Below are positions 44,449 to 56,162 of a stretch of 64,000 bases of DNA, in pieces. Position 1 is the stretch's first letter; each line of letters begins with the position of its first letter. The notes below the pieces were generated by a model. It searched no databases. It saw only the letters and a program-made list of their open reading frames with translations, and was not told where the DNA came from. Source of the stretch: an uncultured bacterium (GTDB lineage Bacteria > Bacillota_I > Bacilli_A > RF39 > UBA660); assembly GCA_905215145.1 (NCBI GenBank), contig CAJMOW010000001.1:62001-126000 (forward strand), written 5' to 3'. Position numbers and translations under genes: made by a program.

Positions 44449-46680
44449 TTAGTTATTAGGATTATACAGTGCACATGTAACCAATACCATTGGGTTACTT
44501 GAATCATCTTCAATTCTTTTTACAGTATAAACTTTTCTTTGAGTAGATGTCCCTGCTAAATCACTAGCATTATTTATAATATATATATTACTTCCTGAAA
44601 AACTAACTGTACAATCTCCCCTAACAACTACTATAGCCTCAGATTTAGAAGCTGTCAAATTAGAAACATTGATTGTATGAGATGTTTCTGTAACCTCAAT
44701 AAATGTTCCAGGATCACCTGCAGACAAACTAATACCTAATAATTTTTCATATCTATTATCTAGGGGAGAATTTAAATCAATATCTACTTCTGCAACAGTC
44801 GGATCATAAACTTCAGTAAGTTCTCCAGCAGAAATATGTAAAGACTTAAATACAGGAGTTGCAGTAAGGTCTTCATAAGATCCACTTTTAGCTACATCTG
44901 CTAGCCCATCTATTCCTATGGCAGGTATTCTAATATCTCTACCAATAACTCCTAATCTATAGGAAGTCATTTCCGAAGGCACAAATACAACACGATCATC
45001 ACTATCTGCTTGATTTACTATTGGTACGTGATCGTAACCTGATTTGTGACCAATCAATAATTTTAAATCACCTCCATCATTTTCAACTGTGGTAGCTAAA
45101 TAACTATCACTACTACTAACAGAAATTGTATGATTTTGAGAATTAATAGAAATAGGATCCCCAGAATCTCCGTTGATATCTATAGAATTAATATAGTCAA
45201 ACTCTAATATGTGTTGAGCTAACTCATCTACACTATTTGATAATTGACTAACATTAGTCTTAAGAGTTGATATATCAGATATTGGAATATTAGAAGCTGA
45301 AACAGATTTTGTACCTGCACCTATTACTAACATATTATTTGCTAAATCTCCAACTGCAACTACATCCCCTCCTCCAAGTTCTGCTATCTCATCTTTTGTA
45401 ACATAGTTGCTTAATGTAGAAGTATCTACTTTAGAAGACAGTGCGTTGTTAATAACCTTATTCTGAACAGGGTTCTCAGAAGTACTGTTTAATTCTGAAT
45501 CTACTGTTATTGGAGTTGGCATATCAGTAATTTGAGATACTGTATGAGTATGATTTAATCTGGCGAATGAGTCAGGATTATATCCAGAGTCTTTAATAAC
45601 TTTTCCATTGTTATTATTAAAAGAAGCAAAATTATTATTAGTAGCTGAAGTAGGACCTGTAACATCCCCCATACCAGCCTGCGCAGAATCTGCAGGAATA
45701 TATCCTAAAATATCTGTAATATCTGTTGAGGTTACATTTAAATCAGTTAGTGTCTTAGGAACATCCGCTAACTTTGCCAAATTTCCAATTAGTACCCCTG
45801 AATCTTTAATAACTTTACCTTCTCCATTAGAAGTAATCACTCTGTCTGCTGTTGAAAACTCAGCAGCTGCAGTTACATCTCCATAACCACTTTCACTAAG
45901 TCTCTCTTCTACTTCCTCTTTTGTATATACTGAAATACTTTTAGAAGCTACTAATTTATGCTTATTAATAGAATCAACTGCTAATTCTGTAATTACATTG
46001 CCACTGCCACTTAATACTATATCAACATCAGGAATACTAGGAATATCTTCCCTAACATTTTGAATCTGAGAATCAACTTGATCCTTTGTATAATAGTTAG
46101 TCAAATCAATAGAGGTATCCCCAATTTTTTCTCAGTTGTTTTCAATATAAATATACTCATCATGGATATCTGTCCCTGATCCTTTCTTTTTGACTAAGTA
46201 TATGATATTACTCTTAATATCACTAGATGGTAATACATCAACTACTAAGAATTGTATATTAGCTAAATTATCAATTATACCTTTTAAAATTTTACCTTGT
46301 TTCGCGGATAGTGATTTATTAACATCGTCTGATAATAAATTATCAACTATAGAGCTCTTGATCTGATTACTTATTTCAACATCGATAATATTTTCAATAG
46401 ATCCTGATAAACTAGCCTCTAAGTTATCAATAGCATCTTTCACTCCTCCAGAAGTTACTAAATTGTTACTTCCTTCAGTAGGAGTACTATCTATAGCTTT
46501 TAATTTATCGACTACTTCAGGAATTTGAAGAAGAGTATTATTATACTCTTCTTCAGATCCTTCATATCCATGTTCTACTGCAATATCATACGCATCTTTT
46601 CCATTTTTTCCAGGAGCTCCAACTGTACCAGGAAAAATAACCCATTTATTTTTATTTTTATCAAAATATTTTACACTCAT
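44449..46680 (-). CDS. Fibre protein with collagen-like start and C-terminal knob
   Basis: 743 residues in table 4, from ATG at 46680. It begins with an attachment segment SVKYFDKNKNKWVIFPGTVG and a short GAPGKNGKDA collagen-like stretch. Coiled-coil stalk motifs follow (NYYTKDQVDSQIQ, SVYTKEEVEERLSE, NYVTKDEIAELGG), then beta-rich repeats (GKVIKDSG twice). The C-terminal domain (EAIVVVRGDCTVSFSGSNIY, LVTCALYNPNN) resembles the end of the adjacent giant fibre. It probably forms a trimeric receptor-binding fibre. Confidence 0.82.
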
Positions 46681-46691
46681 AATCAATTATA

Positions 46692-49600
46692 TTAAGAAGC
46701 TTTATATACAGCACAGTTTACAGCAACTAGAGTTGGTGTTATTCTTGAAAAAACATAAACTCTATATGTTCCTGCATCTCCATTTAACGGAATATCTTTT
46801 TGCACTTTTAACATCGAGTTTGAACTAAAAGTAACAGGATATGTGCTTTCAACTACTACTACAGCTGTTTCAATTGTCTCTTTACTATTTACAGATAGCA
46901 CCCTGTTTCAGTCTGATGTATCTAAAGATAGAGTAATGCTCGTTGCTCATAGTGAACCAGTGTTATGATAATAACATATACCTTTTTTAACAGAAATTGA
47001 CGAATCACTCCCATATGCTTGCATAGTTAGGTTAGTTTGTCTATCTCTAGGAATAGTTATTTGTTCAGTCTTAGAGCCATTATATTTTATACTACTAGTT
47101 CCTACATTTATAGTTAAAGCATTTTTAACCTGCGATGCGGTGGCTGCATTACCACTAAATTCTCCATCTTGAATATATATATCCTCACCATACCCGAAAT
47201 ATACAATGTTATTATCAGGAGCTATATATACATTAGTATCTGAAACTATACCTAATCCATTATATCCAAACTCCTGTGCATCTATAATACCTATAGAAAC
47301 CTCATCTTTACTTCCAACAAATACACCATTATTAAAGTACTTTACTCCGCTAATTTCTTGATCCTCCGTAGTTATAACACCAGAATTACTTTTACTAGCA
47401 GCAGGAATTGCTCCAAAAGATACCGCACTCATTCCAGTACCCGTTAGTGAACCTGTTGGACCTTTACTGGTTCCATTTGTTCATGTAAATGTTGTTGGAT
47501 AATAGTTTGTATTTGTATCTGTTCAAGGTACACTTACACCTAAATATCCATCTTTATCTAGTTGAACTGCATATACTTTTCCAGATACAGTAGAAGCATT
47601 CTGAGAACTTAGTGACATCTGTGTACTAGATCTCAAACTTAAATCTAACGTGCCACTCCCAGTTATTAGCTTTGGTTTCATACCAAGACCTGCATTAATC
47701 TGTGTTATAGTGCCAGTTCCCTTTTCTCAAGGCACATTTACATAAGCTTTACCATTACTATCTAATTGTACTGCATAATTTTTACCAGTTGCTGAATACC
47801 CTATTTTTATTCCGCCATAAGAGCTTGAGGATGCAGTGGGAATACTCTTTAAATATCCTGCGGAAGCATGATTTCCTCAACCATAAGCTGTATTAAGATT
47901 ACTTTTATCAGTAGCAGTCATTACTCCTGCTGTAGTTGTTGTTGCAGCAGGAATAGTTACACCAGATGATTCTAAACTTGCTGCACCAAAAGCACTTGAA
48001 CTACCAGCCGTAGATCTTCCTATTTGCTTTAACTTGATTTTTACTGTACTTGCAGTAGTAGTTGCATTTGCGTCTGCTCCTGTAATTAAGTACTGTCCAA
48101 GTGAGGTAATCACAGAACCTTGGCTACTAATACTAGTACTTAATCCTGGTATATTATTAGTTACCCATTCTTGTGTTGCTATTATTTTACCTCTTATATA
48201 CGCATTTCCGTCATCTCTAATCGATAGTTTATAGCTATTAGATTGATCAGATTTTCTATGTAACATAAAGGTTTCATAATAATCAGTGGTTTCATTAGTA
48301 GTTCCAAATGAAGAAACATATACTCCTTTATTCTTCAATACTAAATAAACACCATCAGTGCTATTATTAGTATTATCAATATATATTGGGTTAGGATGGG
48401 GTGCTGCAAATGTTGTAGACTCGTTAAAATTCCCATGAAGAGTAGTAGCATATATATCCTTAAATTTCTTACCGCTTCCTCCAATATTTGAGACTCCATT
48501 ATTTACTGGATTAATATGACCACTGATACTCAAACTACCAGAAATTGTACCTCCTGTTAATGGTAGATATCCTAAACTATCTAAGGATGCTCATTTAGGG
48601 GCATTACTACCATTGGATACAAGAATTTGCCCACTGGTACCACCAGAAGTAGGAGCGTAAAGTCTAACCTCAACACTATTTGACGAATAAAAGTTATTTA
48701 TAGTACCGTTTACAACTAGCTGTTTAGTTTTAAGATCTTTTAAAGATCCATCTCCCATTGTTACATTAGTACTAGTACCTCCATTACTAATAAATTTTCG
48801 AGCTGATACGTTTTCTGGAAAATAAGAGTTTTGAGCACTATCTCAAGAATAAAGTTGACCGACTTTAGACATACTGTTAGGCATTGTTCAGCCAAAAGCA
48901 CCATATCCAGAAATTCTATAGACTGTCAATTGTCCACTATAGTTCTCATTAACACTTCTAGTTGAAAATGTAAACCTTAGTTTCGAATATTGAGAAGCTG
49001 TAAGTGGGGAATTGTTATAATATATAGAAGATGTCAAAGCTCTAAAATTAGGTCCCGATCACCCCCGTAAAGCAGCATCCTGAGATATTATATCTCAAGA
49101 TTCAGAACTAGGATTATATGCTTCTATAAAGCAATTATAACCAGAGCCGTGAGTAGACACATATATATATATTCAATCAATAGTACAATACCTGTCACTA
49201 TTATTTATAGTAAGTCTATATTGAGTGGTTGTGCTAACATCTTCTGTATCTATTAATTGTACATCATACTTATTATTTTGTGAAGTAAATAACCTCATAA
49301 GTCTACTACTCCCCTGAGGATCTTCAGTTCACGATTCTCCGTTGTTTTTACTTATTTCTCCATATAAATCAGTACTTTTTGTAAACGCTAATTTATCCGA
49401 ACGATACTCTCCAATATATGAAGTAATTCCATATGGTACATCATTAGAAGTTGCAGTGCCAACAGTAGGCCCTCCTATACTAGTTATAGGCACTTTTCCC
49501 CATTCAGGAGCTGATGTCCCATTTGAAACTAATACTTGTCCTGCTGTTCCAGGAGTTGTAGGTCCATACAATAATTTAGAAGACCCATCTGAACATAATA

Positions 49601-51320
49601 CCCTGTGCTCCTGATTTTCCGAAGTTTTAAAACCTTTTGCCATTACATACGCATTACCAGTAGCTCCGTCCTTGAATATATAATCAGTTATGATATTATT
49701 AACATTCTGCCCACTAACATTGCTTCTGTAATTAATGAACAATTCTCCGCCCCCGAATGTCTGTGGTATATAGTTAAATTCATTAGATATTATGATATTC
49801 ATATCTAGGAAAGTTAATTTCCTAAATGTTGGTACCCCAGATGTGCCACTTGGAGCTGCTCACACTGTATTAGCAGTTTGTGGACTTAAAGATGATCCTA
49901 ATTCTACATTTCCTGTAAGTATACTGCCAGAATTAGTGAATATAGAACTTGGCAGTACTAACTTAACTGAGTTAACTAAATCAGGTTTACCTGTCACTCC
50001 TGACCAAGGTACACTAGTTGCTGATCCAGCTATATAGACTTTGTATCCGTTTTCATTAGCTAGGTTATCAATATCAACAACAAAATACATTACACCTGTA
50101 TCTTCTTGTTTTACAGTATCTCCTTTCTGAACATCATCAGCAGTTAATGCGTATCGTTCTGATTGATTGGCAACAATAACTAATCTCTCTAACGCTCCTT
50201 TGGGTAGACGTTCAATATCAATTACCCCAGATGTAATTTTTGAAGCATCTATACCATTAGCAACCCCTATATCTACAATATGTCCTTTCTCATCCTTAGT
50301 AATAGAATTTATAATAGTTCCAGATGTAGCACTTCCTCCAACAGGAGTATAGTGATTAGCAGCACTAGTAACCTTGCTATCTGGTGTGTCTATATTACCT
50401 GATCCTAGGATACTTTCACCATTAATAGTTTTAATATTAGTTCCAGAAACTAACTCTCCTTGGAATTCTTCATCATGAGTTTCTACCATAACTGGTTGAT
50501 TTTCTATAATATATGCAATCAGAGTTATGTTATTAGTTCCTGATAAATATGTTGCATAAGCAACAAAGCCTCTCTGAGATTCTGAAGAGGAATACTGTCA
50601 ATAATTAGAGGTTAACGTCGTTTCAGCAGTTTTAATTCTAATTAAAACTGCTCTATCATTTGTCGCAGCTTCTGCAACTCTATTAAAATCTGTCTCATTT
50701 GGTATTTGTTCATTTTCTACCGTAATAGAAGGAACATCACCTACATTAATATTACCATCTCCTAATAAAGAAAGATTGTTAATTGTTCTAATTGATTCTC
50801 CACTAACAAGAATATCCTGTTTAGTATTATCTGAAGGGTGCACATGGTCTTCGCGTGCGTATTTATTGGATGATCCCACAGCAGCTGCACCATCCATTTT
50901 AGGAGCTACAGTAGCAGGGTCTGGAATTTCAGAGTCATTAGCAAGGTCAATTGTAGACCCCGCTGTAAATTTCTTTGTATCTGTACTATATATATATTCT
51001 CGAATAGAATCTTTATAGAATATATATCATCTCTTATCATTAATTGTACCTAATATACCATGAACGGTAGTTCCAGAGGACATATCAAATATATCTCCAA
51101 CTTTACCACTATTATATGCTAGTGTCGCATAATCAGAGTTGCCTGTTAACCTTGAAATAGCCCATCTATTACTAGCCTTATAAAAATTTCCATGAGTATA
51201 AATTTCTTTTGAATCTTGTATAAATGTAGTACAATTATAAAGCTCATCTCTATGTTCTTCTAAATAAGAATTAAATGCCGCTTTAGTTTTACAATAAATA
51301 AATTTATTTTTATTTGCCAT
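46692..51320 (-). CDS. Giant tail or head fibre protein
   Basis: 1542 residues in table 4, the longest fibre here. The N-terminus NKFIYCKTKAAFNSYLEEHR is followed by repeated fibre units: IRTINNLSLLGDGNINV and IKTINGESILGSGNI; and LYGPTTPGTAGQVLVSNGTS and LYAPTSGGTSGQILVSNGSN. A glycine/serine-rich beta region and a C-terminal beta domain (PVTFSSNSMLKVQKDIPLNG, LVAVNCAVYKAS) follow. Most Trp are TGA. An unusual hairpin with a G9 tract lies just upstream. Likely a host-recognition fibre; the repeats suggest growth by duplication. Confidence 0.83.
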
Positions 51321-51339
51321 ATTATTTTAATATAGATGG

Positions 51340-51385
51340 GGGGGGGAGGAGGAGAAGAAGAAAAATTCTTCTCTTCCCCACCTTA
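51340..51385 (-). terminator. Purine/pyrimidine hairpin with G9 tract between fibre genes
   Basis: On the minus strand GGGGAAGAGAAGAA pairs with a CT-rich strand (two small bulges) around a TTTT loop, followed by a run of C rather than T. It fills the 70-bp gap between two fibre genes. It may slow polymerase or protect mRNA ends; without a T run, termination is uncertain. Confidence 0.55.
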
Positions 51386-51390
51386 TTATT

Positions 51391-52926
51391 TTATCCTAAT
51401 TCTTCCCAAACAAACATATTATTAATATATTGTTTTACATCATAAGATTCTGCAAGCCCTTTAGATTCTGTAGCTGCCGATTCAATACTTTGTACCTTTA
51501 AATTTCCAGTAATAGCTTGTGAATTTTCTGCTTTACTCTTTACACTTAGTGTAAGATATGTAGAACTAGAGGAAGCTGTTACACTTTGAAGAGCTGAATC
51601 TGCCTTTTTTCCTTGTGTAGAACTAGCCACTCCTACAGGTGTAGCCTGCAGTTCATTATCACTCATTATAAGATTAACTGCAGGAGTAGAACCATCATTT
51701 CCTCCTTTTACTGTGATTGCTCCTGTTTTCCCGCCAAAAGATTGTACTCCAGCATCTGCAGCATCGGTAATCTTGTCATTAAAGTTAGATAAAACCTCTT
51801 CAATCGATGTCCCTGCAACATTATCTCCAATTTTATCCTCAATGTTAATATGAGTAGCATTAATTGTACAAGCTCCTCTAACAAAAGATTGACCATTAAC
51901 AGTAGCCGTGTTATCTAATTTTGTAGATACAGTTGTTTTTAAAGTTCCAATTTTGGAAGCATTAGTATCAATCAAAGCTAATTTTTCGGATGTAATTAAT
52001 GAACTACCTTCAACTTTATCTACCTTTTGGTCTATATTAGTTTTTAAGTCATTAACATCTTTAACTAACCCGCTCGAAACATTTCCAACAGTTGTTTTTA
52101 ATGTTGCTACTTCCCCTTCAACTGTTGTTACCCTTCCAGAAACTGGTGTTACTAAATCTGTATTGATTTGTCCTTTTAAGTCATTATACTTGATAGAAAT
52201 AACTCCAGCATCAACACTGATATAAGTACTTCCAGTATAAACATCGGTTAACGATTTAACAGGAATGTATACAGGAGTTGACTGATTAGCAATAGTAAGT
52301 TTAAGATATAGATCACCAACTTGAGCTCCTGAATAAGGATCATCTTGGGTTTCCACCTCTTTAACCTCACCACCTGTAACTACTAATTCTTTAGGAATAT
52401 CAATAGAAACTCCTACTTTTACTCCATTTTTTTGAAGCTCATAACTCTTTAAATATCCCTCTGTAGGTGTTGAAGCAGCAGCAATAGTATATTCAGCAGC
52501 TTCTGGGATAACGGCTTTTAAGCCACTCTTACTTACTTCAAGTCCTGAGCCTGCAGGATCGATTTTAATTGAAACTGTTTTACCATCCGCATTTAAATCA
52601 ATACCATTTCCAGCAATGATTTTATCTTGTTTGCTAGTTTTTAAACCTTCAACATCTGATTTAAGTTCACCTAAATCAGCTGCCACATCACCTCCAACAG
52701 CAACCCATGATTCTGGATTAGTTACATCATCACGATTTTTAAGTACATATAATGTTGATGACTCAGTAACAGCTACAACTAATCCATTATAAAGACCTAC
52801 ACCATTCCAAGTTTTTTGCGTAGTAAGATCACTTAACGCACTGACAACAATTCTGGAATCAATAGGTTCCTGGCCAGTTATATTAAAACCAGCACCTAAA
52901 CTAAATGTATTTGTACCTCTTGCCAT
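51391..52926 (-). CDS. Fibre protein with coiled-coil stalk
   Basis: 511 residues, no TGA Trp (three Trp, all TGG). The N-terminus NTFSLGAGFNITGQEPIDSR looks like a head-fibre anchor. The middle carries helical registers (LGELKSDVEGLKTSKQDKII, RVTTVEGEVATLKTTVGNVS), then beta repeats and a C-terminal helix ending NNMFVWEELG. TGG-only Trp use, shared with the capsid gene, suggests an abundant protein. I recognise the type from Bacteroides phage head fibres. Confidence 0.8.
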   Translation of the reverse strand: MARGTNTFSLGAGFNITGQEPIDSRIVVSALSDLTTQKTWNGVGLYNGLVVAVTESSTLYVLKNRDDVTNPESWVAVGGDVAADLGELKSDVEGLKTSKQDKIIAGNGIDLNADGKTVSIKIDPAGSGLEVSKSGLKAVIPEAAEYTIAAASTPTEGYLKSYELQKNGVKVGVSIDIPKELVVTGGEVKEVETQDDPYSGAQVGDLYLKLTIANQSTPVYIPVKSLTDVYTGSTYISVDAGVISIKYNDLKGQINTDLVTPVSGRVTTVEGEVATLKTTVGNVSSGLVKDVNDLKTNIDQKVDKVEGSSLITSEKLALIDTNASKIGTLKTTVSTKLDNTATVNGQSFVRGACTINATHINIEDKIGDNVAGTSIEEVLSNFNDKITDAADAGVQSFGGKTGAITVKGGNDGSTPAVNLIMSDNELQATPVGVASSTQGKKADSALQSVTASSSSTYLTLSVKSKAENSQAITGNLKVQSIESAATESKGLAESYDVKQYINNMFVWEELG

Positions 52927-52928
52927 AA

Positions 52929-54014
52929 TTATGCACTTAATTTTTTACTTAATGTGAATCTGTATTTAATAGCATCATTCTTGTTATCTCCTTGACGAGT
53001 CCATAACTGATATTGAACTTGAGTGCCATTAATATCTCTTTGTAATGGTTCTGCTTCAAATTTCGATTGACCATTATAGGTCTCGAATTTATTACTCATA
53101 GTATTATAAGCCTCTACTTTAGAAACCGTGAATCCGTCTGGAATAGCTACCATAATAAACTGTCCAGCAGCTAATTCGCTATTAAAGCTAACTTCAAAAT
53201 CTGGACCTTCAGTAAGAGCAAGTTTTGTATTTGCTTGAGCAGTCAAGGTAGATTTATTATTAGTAAATACAGGATATACTCCGATTGCGGTAGTAGTACC
53301 TGGTTTTGAAGCTGATCCACCAACGAAAGTTGCTTCTGGTCCAGAATACTCATTTCCTAAGTTAGTAATAGGTTTATTTGTTGGAGCTGTATATGTACCT
53401 GTAGCTGTATAAGTAACTGAATTAGAACCTAATGCAATCTTTACAGAGGTTGCTTGTGCAATACTTTCTCCTGCTTTAGGAGCATATCCAGTAAATCCAG
53501 CCTGCGCACTTGGAGTGATAGTTTTTTTTGATCAATTTACTCCTTTTACAGAGGGCTGTGCAGGACTTGTTCAACCATTATTATTAAACTTGCCATTGTT
53601 GGTAGACATACTAACTGCTGGTATAGTAACTGTTGAGTATATTTCCTTCAATCCCATACTCGAAGGTCCTGAAATTGAAATAGAAGGTTTAGTAGCTGCA
53701 CCAGGATTTAACTCCTTGCTTAATAACATCACCAGAAACTCTTGCAAACTAGTTCCTACTGGAATTGTTTTACCATTCTGAATTCCTGCTCCTAAAGCAC
53801 CACTTAAACCAGCAACAGTAATTTCTTCCGTAGTAACAAGTTTATCTGCTTCTGTAGTACCAAGAATTTTTTTGCCTTTATAAAAGGATCCAAGTTTAGA
53901 ATTTACTGTTTCAGAAGTAGATTCCTCTTTAATACCTTTATTAATAGCAACTAGGTCTTCTTCTTGTATAGATCCTGTTAATTCTGTACCAAATTTAAAT
54001 TTTAATGTATTCAT
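52929..54014 (-). CDS. Beta-sandwich fibre or decoration protein
   Basis: 361 residues in table 4. It has an N-terminal helical part (SIQEEDLVAINKGIKEESTS), then a series of beta-sandwich-like units with P-S-I-S-I-S-G-P and T-Y-T-A-T-G-T-Y patterns, typical of immunoglobulin-like domains, and a final compact domain (GQFIMVAIPDGFTVSKVEAY). The stop is two bases before the next fibre start. Probably exposed on the virion and possibly binding host glycans. Function is inferred. Confidence 0.78.
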
Positions 54015-54030
54015 AAAGCTTAGACTTTAT

Positions 54031-54519
54031 TTATAATTCATATCAAATTAACTTATTATTTATTTCTGATATTTTACTTCATATCAAATTATTGAACTCA
54101 TTTTGAGTCATAGTTATCTCTTCTTCTTCTGAAGATATTGTAGTATTAATATTATCCGCAGAAATTATCTGAGTTTTAATTTTAATAATATAATTTCCAG
54201 AAGTGTCTTTATTAATTGTAATGTCAGAGTCATCTGCCAAATTCTCAGAAGTTACTCCAAGACTATGTTTTTCTATATAATTATTAAAATCTTCTATAGA
54301 ATTAAATATTGGAGATATCTGTATTTTTCTATTGTTTTCATCTATACCAATTGCTATAAAGTACTTATAGTTTTCCTCTGTAATATCCTTGTAAGAGACT
54401 AAAAGAGGCTCCCCATTTTTTAATGGAGGAGTTAGTTGTTCTTGTATATATCTTATTGCTTCTGTACTAGTCCCAGAATATTTTAATATTCGTTTAAATT
54501 GTATAGTACTAATATTCAT
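54031..54519 (-). CDS. Small acidic protein between fibre genes
   Basis: 162 residues in table 4; two TGA Trp are in the last 20 residues (NLIWSKISE and LIWYEL). It starts MNISTIQFKRILKYSGTSTE and contains LTPPLKNGEPLLVSYKDITE, a pattern like the short N-terminal adaptor domains of phage fibres. It could attach the neighbouring fibre to the particle. No named family is recognised. Confidence 0.75.
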
Positions 54520-54523
54520 ATAA

Positions 54524-56149
54524 TTATATTATTAATTCCCCCCCATCTATTACTAGAGAAGATAGTATATTATTTACCTGTTCTTGTATATATGAATTTG
54601 CCTCAGCTTTTGTAATATAATCACTTAAATCTACATTAATAGATCCAGATCCCCATTTTTCCCACATTCATTTTTCTGCTTCTGGGGATCTAACAGCATA
54701 ATATTCCTCAAAAGTATCATCACTAGTACCTGTACTAGACTTAACAAGCCAAAGCTCATTTTGATGAGCAGAAGCATCAGTTTTAAGAAAATCCTCTAAT
54801 GTCCCTGACCAAAACTTAATGGTTAAGTTGGAAACATTAGCAAATGTACTTTTAAAATCTTTTTCATCTAACTGACCACCTGCTTCTTTATAAGCATTAA
54901 ATACAAATTCAAATGAACTAAATTCATCTAAACTAATATCAAATGGATCATATCATATTTTGTCTTTGTCTTCTACTTGTATTATTTCTTCAGGATTATT
55001 AGGGTCTCTAACTTCCATCACTGGAGGATTGCCTTCACCTGGCTTAATTTCTTTAGTACTTATTCATATATTCTCATCTCCTCTAAGTTCATCTAAATAA
55101 CATAGAGTTGTCCATTCACTAACAGAAATTCCATCATACCCCCATACTATACGATCATCTCGTCTAGTACTATTTTGAACATTGGGATGTTCTGCAACAT
55201 CAAAAACTCTTAATAGCTTTGGAGATTTTCCCCCAACACTTCCTAGATTCACTCAGTCTGAATCTTCATCAATAGATCAATATAAATCTATAGATCTTGT
55301 ACTCTCATTCCTTATAAGTTTAAAAAGAGGGGTAGGACCCGCTTCTCCTTTTTCTCCTTGATCTCCTTTCTCTCCTTTTTCTCCCTTATTCCCCTTAAGA
55401 CCTGTTTTTCCTTGAGGGATTCCTAAAGTTAAAGTATAAGTTGTTGATTCACTTCCAGGAGTATCTGCAGATATATCTGCATATCCCTTATCATTTGGGG
55501 ATAATGTTATAGTATTAACTTTACTAAATACTCAATCATTACCCTTTTCACCTTTCTCTCCAGGTTCTCCCTTTAAGTTACTACAATCTACTTTAATAGT
55601 TTCCTTTCCTTGTAAAGATTTAAATACTATGTAGTTATTATCAAGCTCTGATTGTGGAACATAAGTATCACCATCTTTTCCATTTGTTCCATTCTTTCCA
55701 TCTTTACCATCTCTTCCATCTTTACCGTCCTCCCCTTTTATATTTACAGGGTCAATACTTTCTATATTATCAGATATAACTCAAGAAAGTTCTCCAGTAG
55801 ATGTATTATAGTTGGGGATATATACTTTTCCTCCAGGTCCTGGAGTTCCAGCCAATATAAAATCTCAATATTCAGATTTTACTCCAGTTGGCTGATTTGA
55901 ATCTTTTGGATCTTCAAATAGTAGCTCAGGTCTGTTACTATTACTAGAAAGATGTGTTCTACGGCATACTAATAAAGTTCCTTTATAAGATACAAAGTCA
56001 GTAATATAATTATCATTAAAATAATTTATTCCAGGGTGCCATTCTTTAGCAAAATTAAAAGACTTGCCTTTGTAATACTCTCTAGATTCAGTAATCCTAC
56101 TACGTTCAATTGAATTTTGAAGATCAATATCTGGTTTAATATTTTTCAT
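54524..56149 (-). CDS. Collagen-like fibre protein
   Basis: 541 residues in table 4. The N-terminal module (REYYKGKSFNFAKEWHPGIN, ITDFVSYKGTLLVCRRTHLS) is shared with the next fibre upstream. Two collagen-like runs of Gly-x-y (GEDGKDGRDGKDGKNGTNGK; GNKGEKGEKGDQGEKGEAG) separate beta domains. The end has a stalk helix DYITKAEANSYIQEQV and finishes VIDGGELII. Near its stop is a run of seven G on the coding strand, a possible slippage site. Likely a trimeric virion fibre. Confidence 0.82.
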
Positions 56150-56162
56150 TCCTTAAAATATA

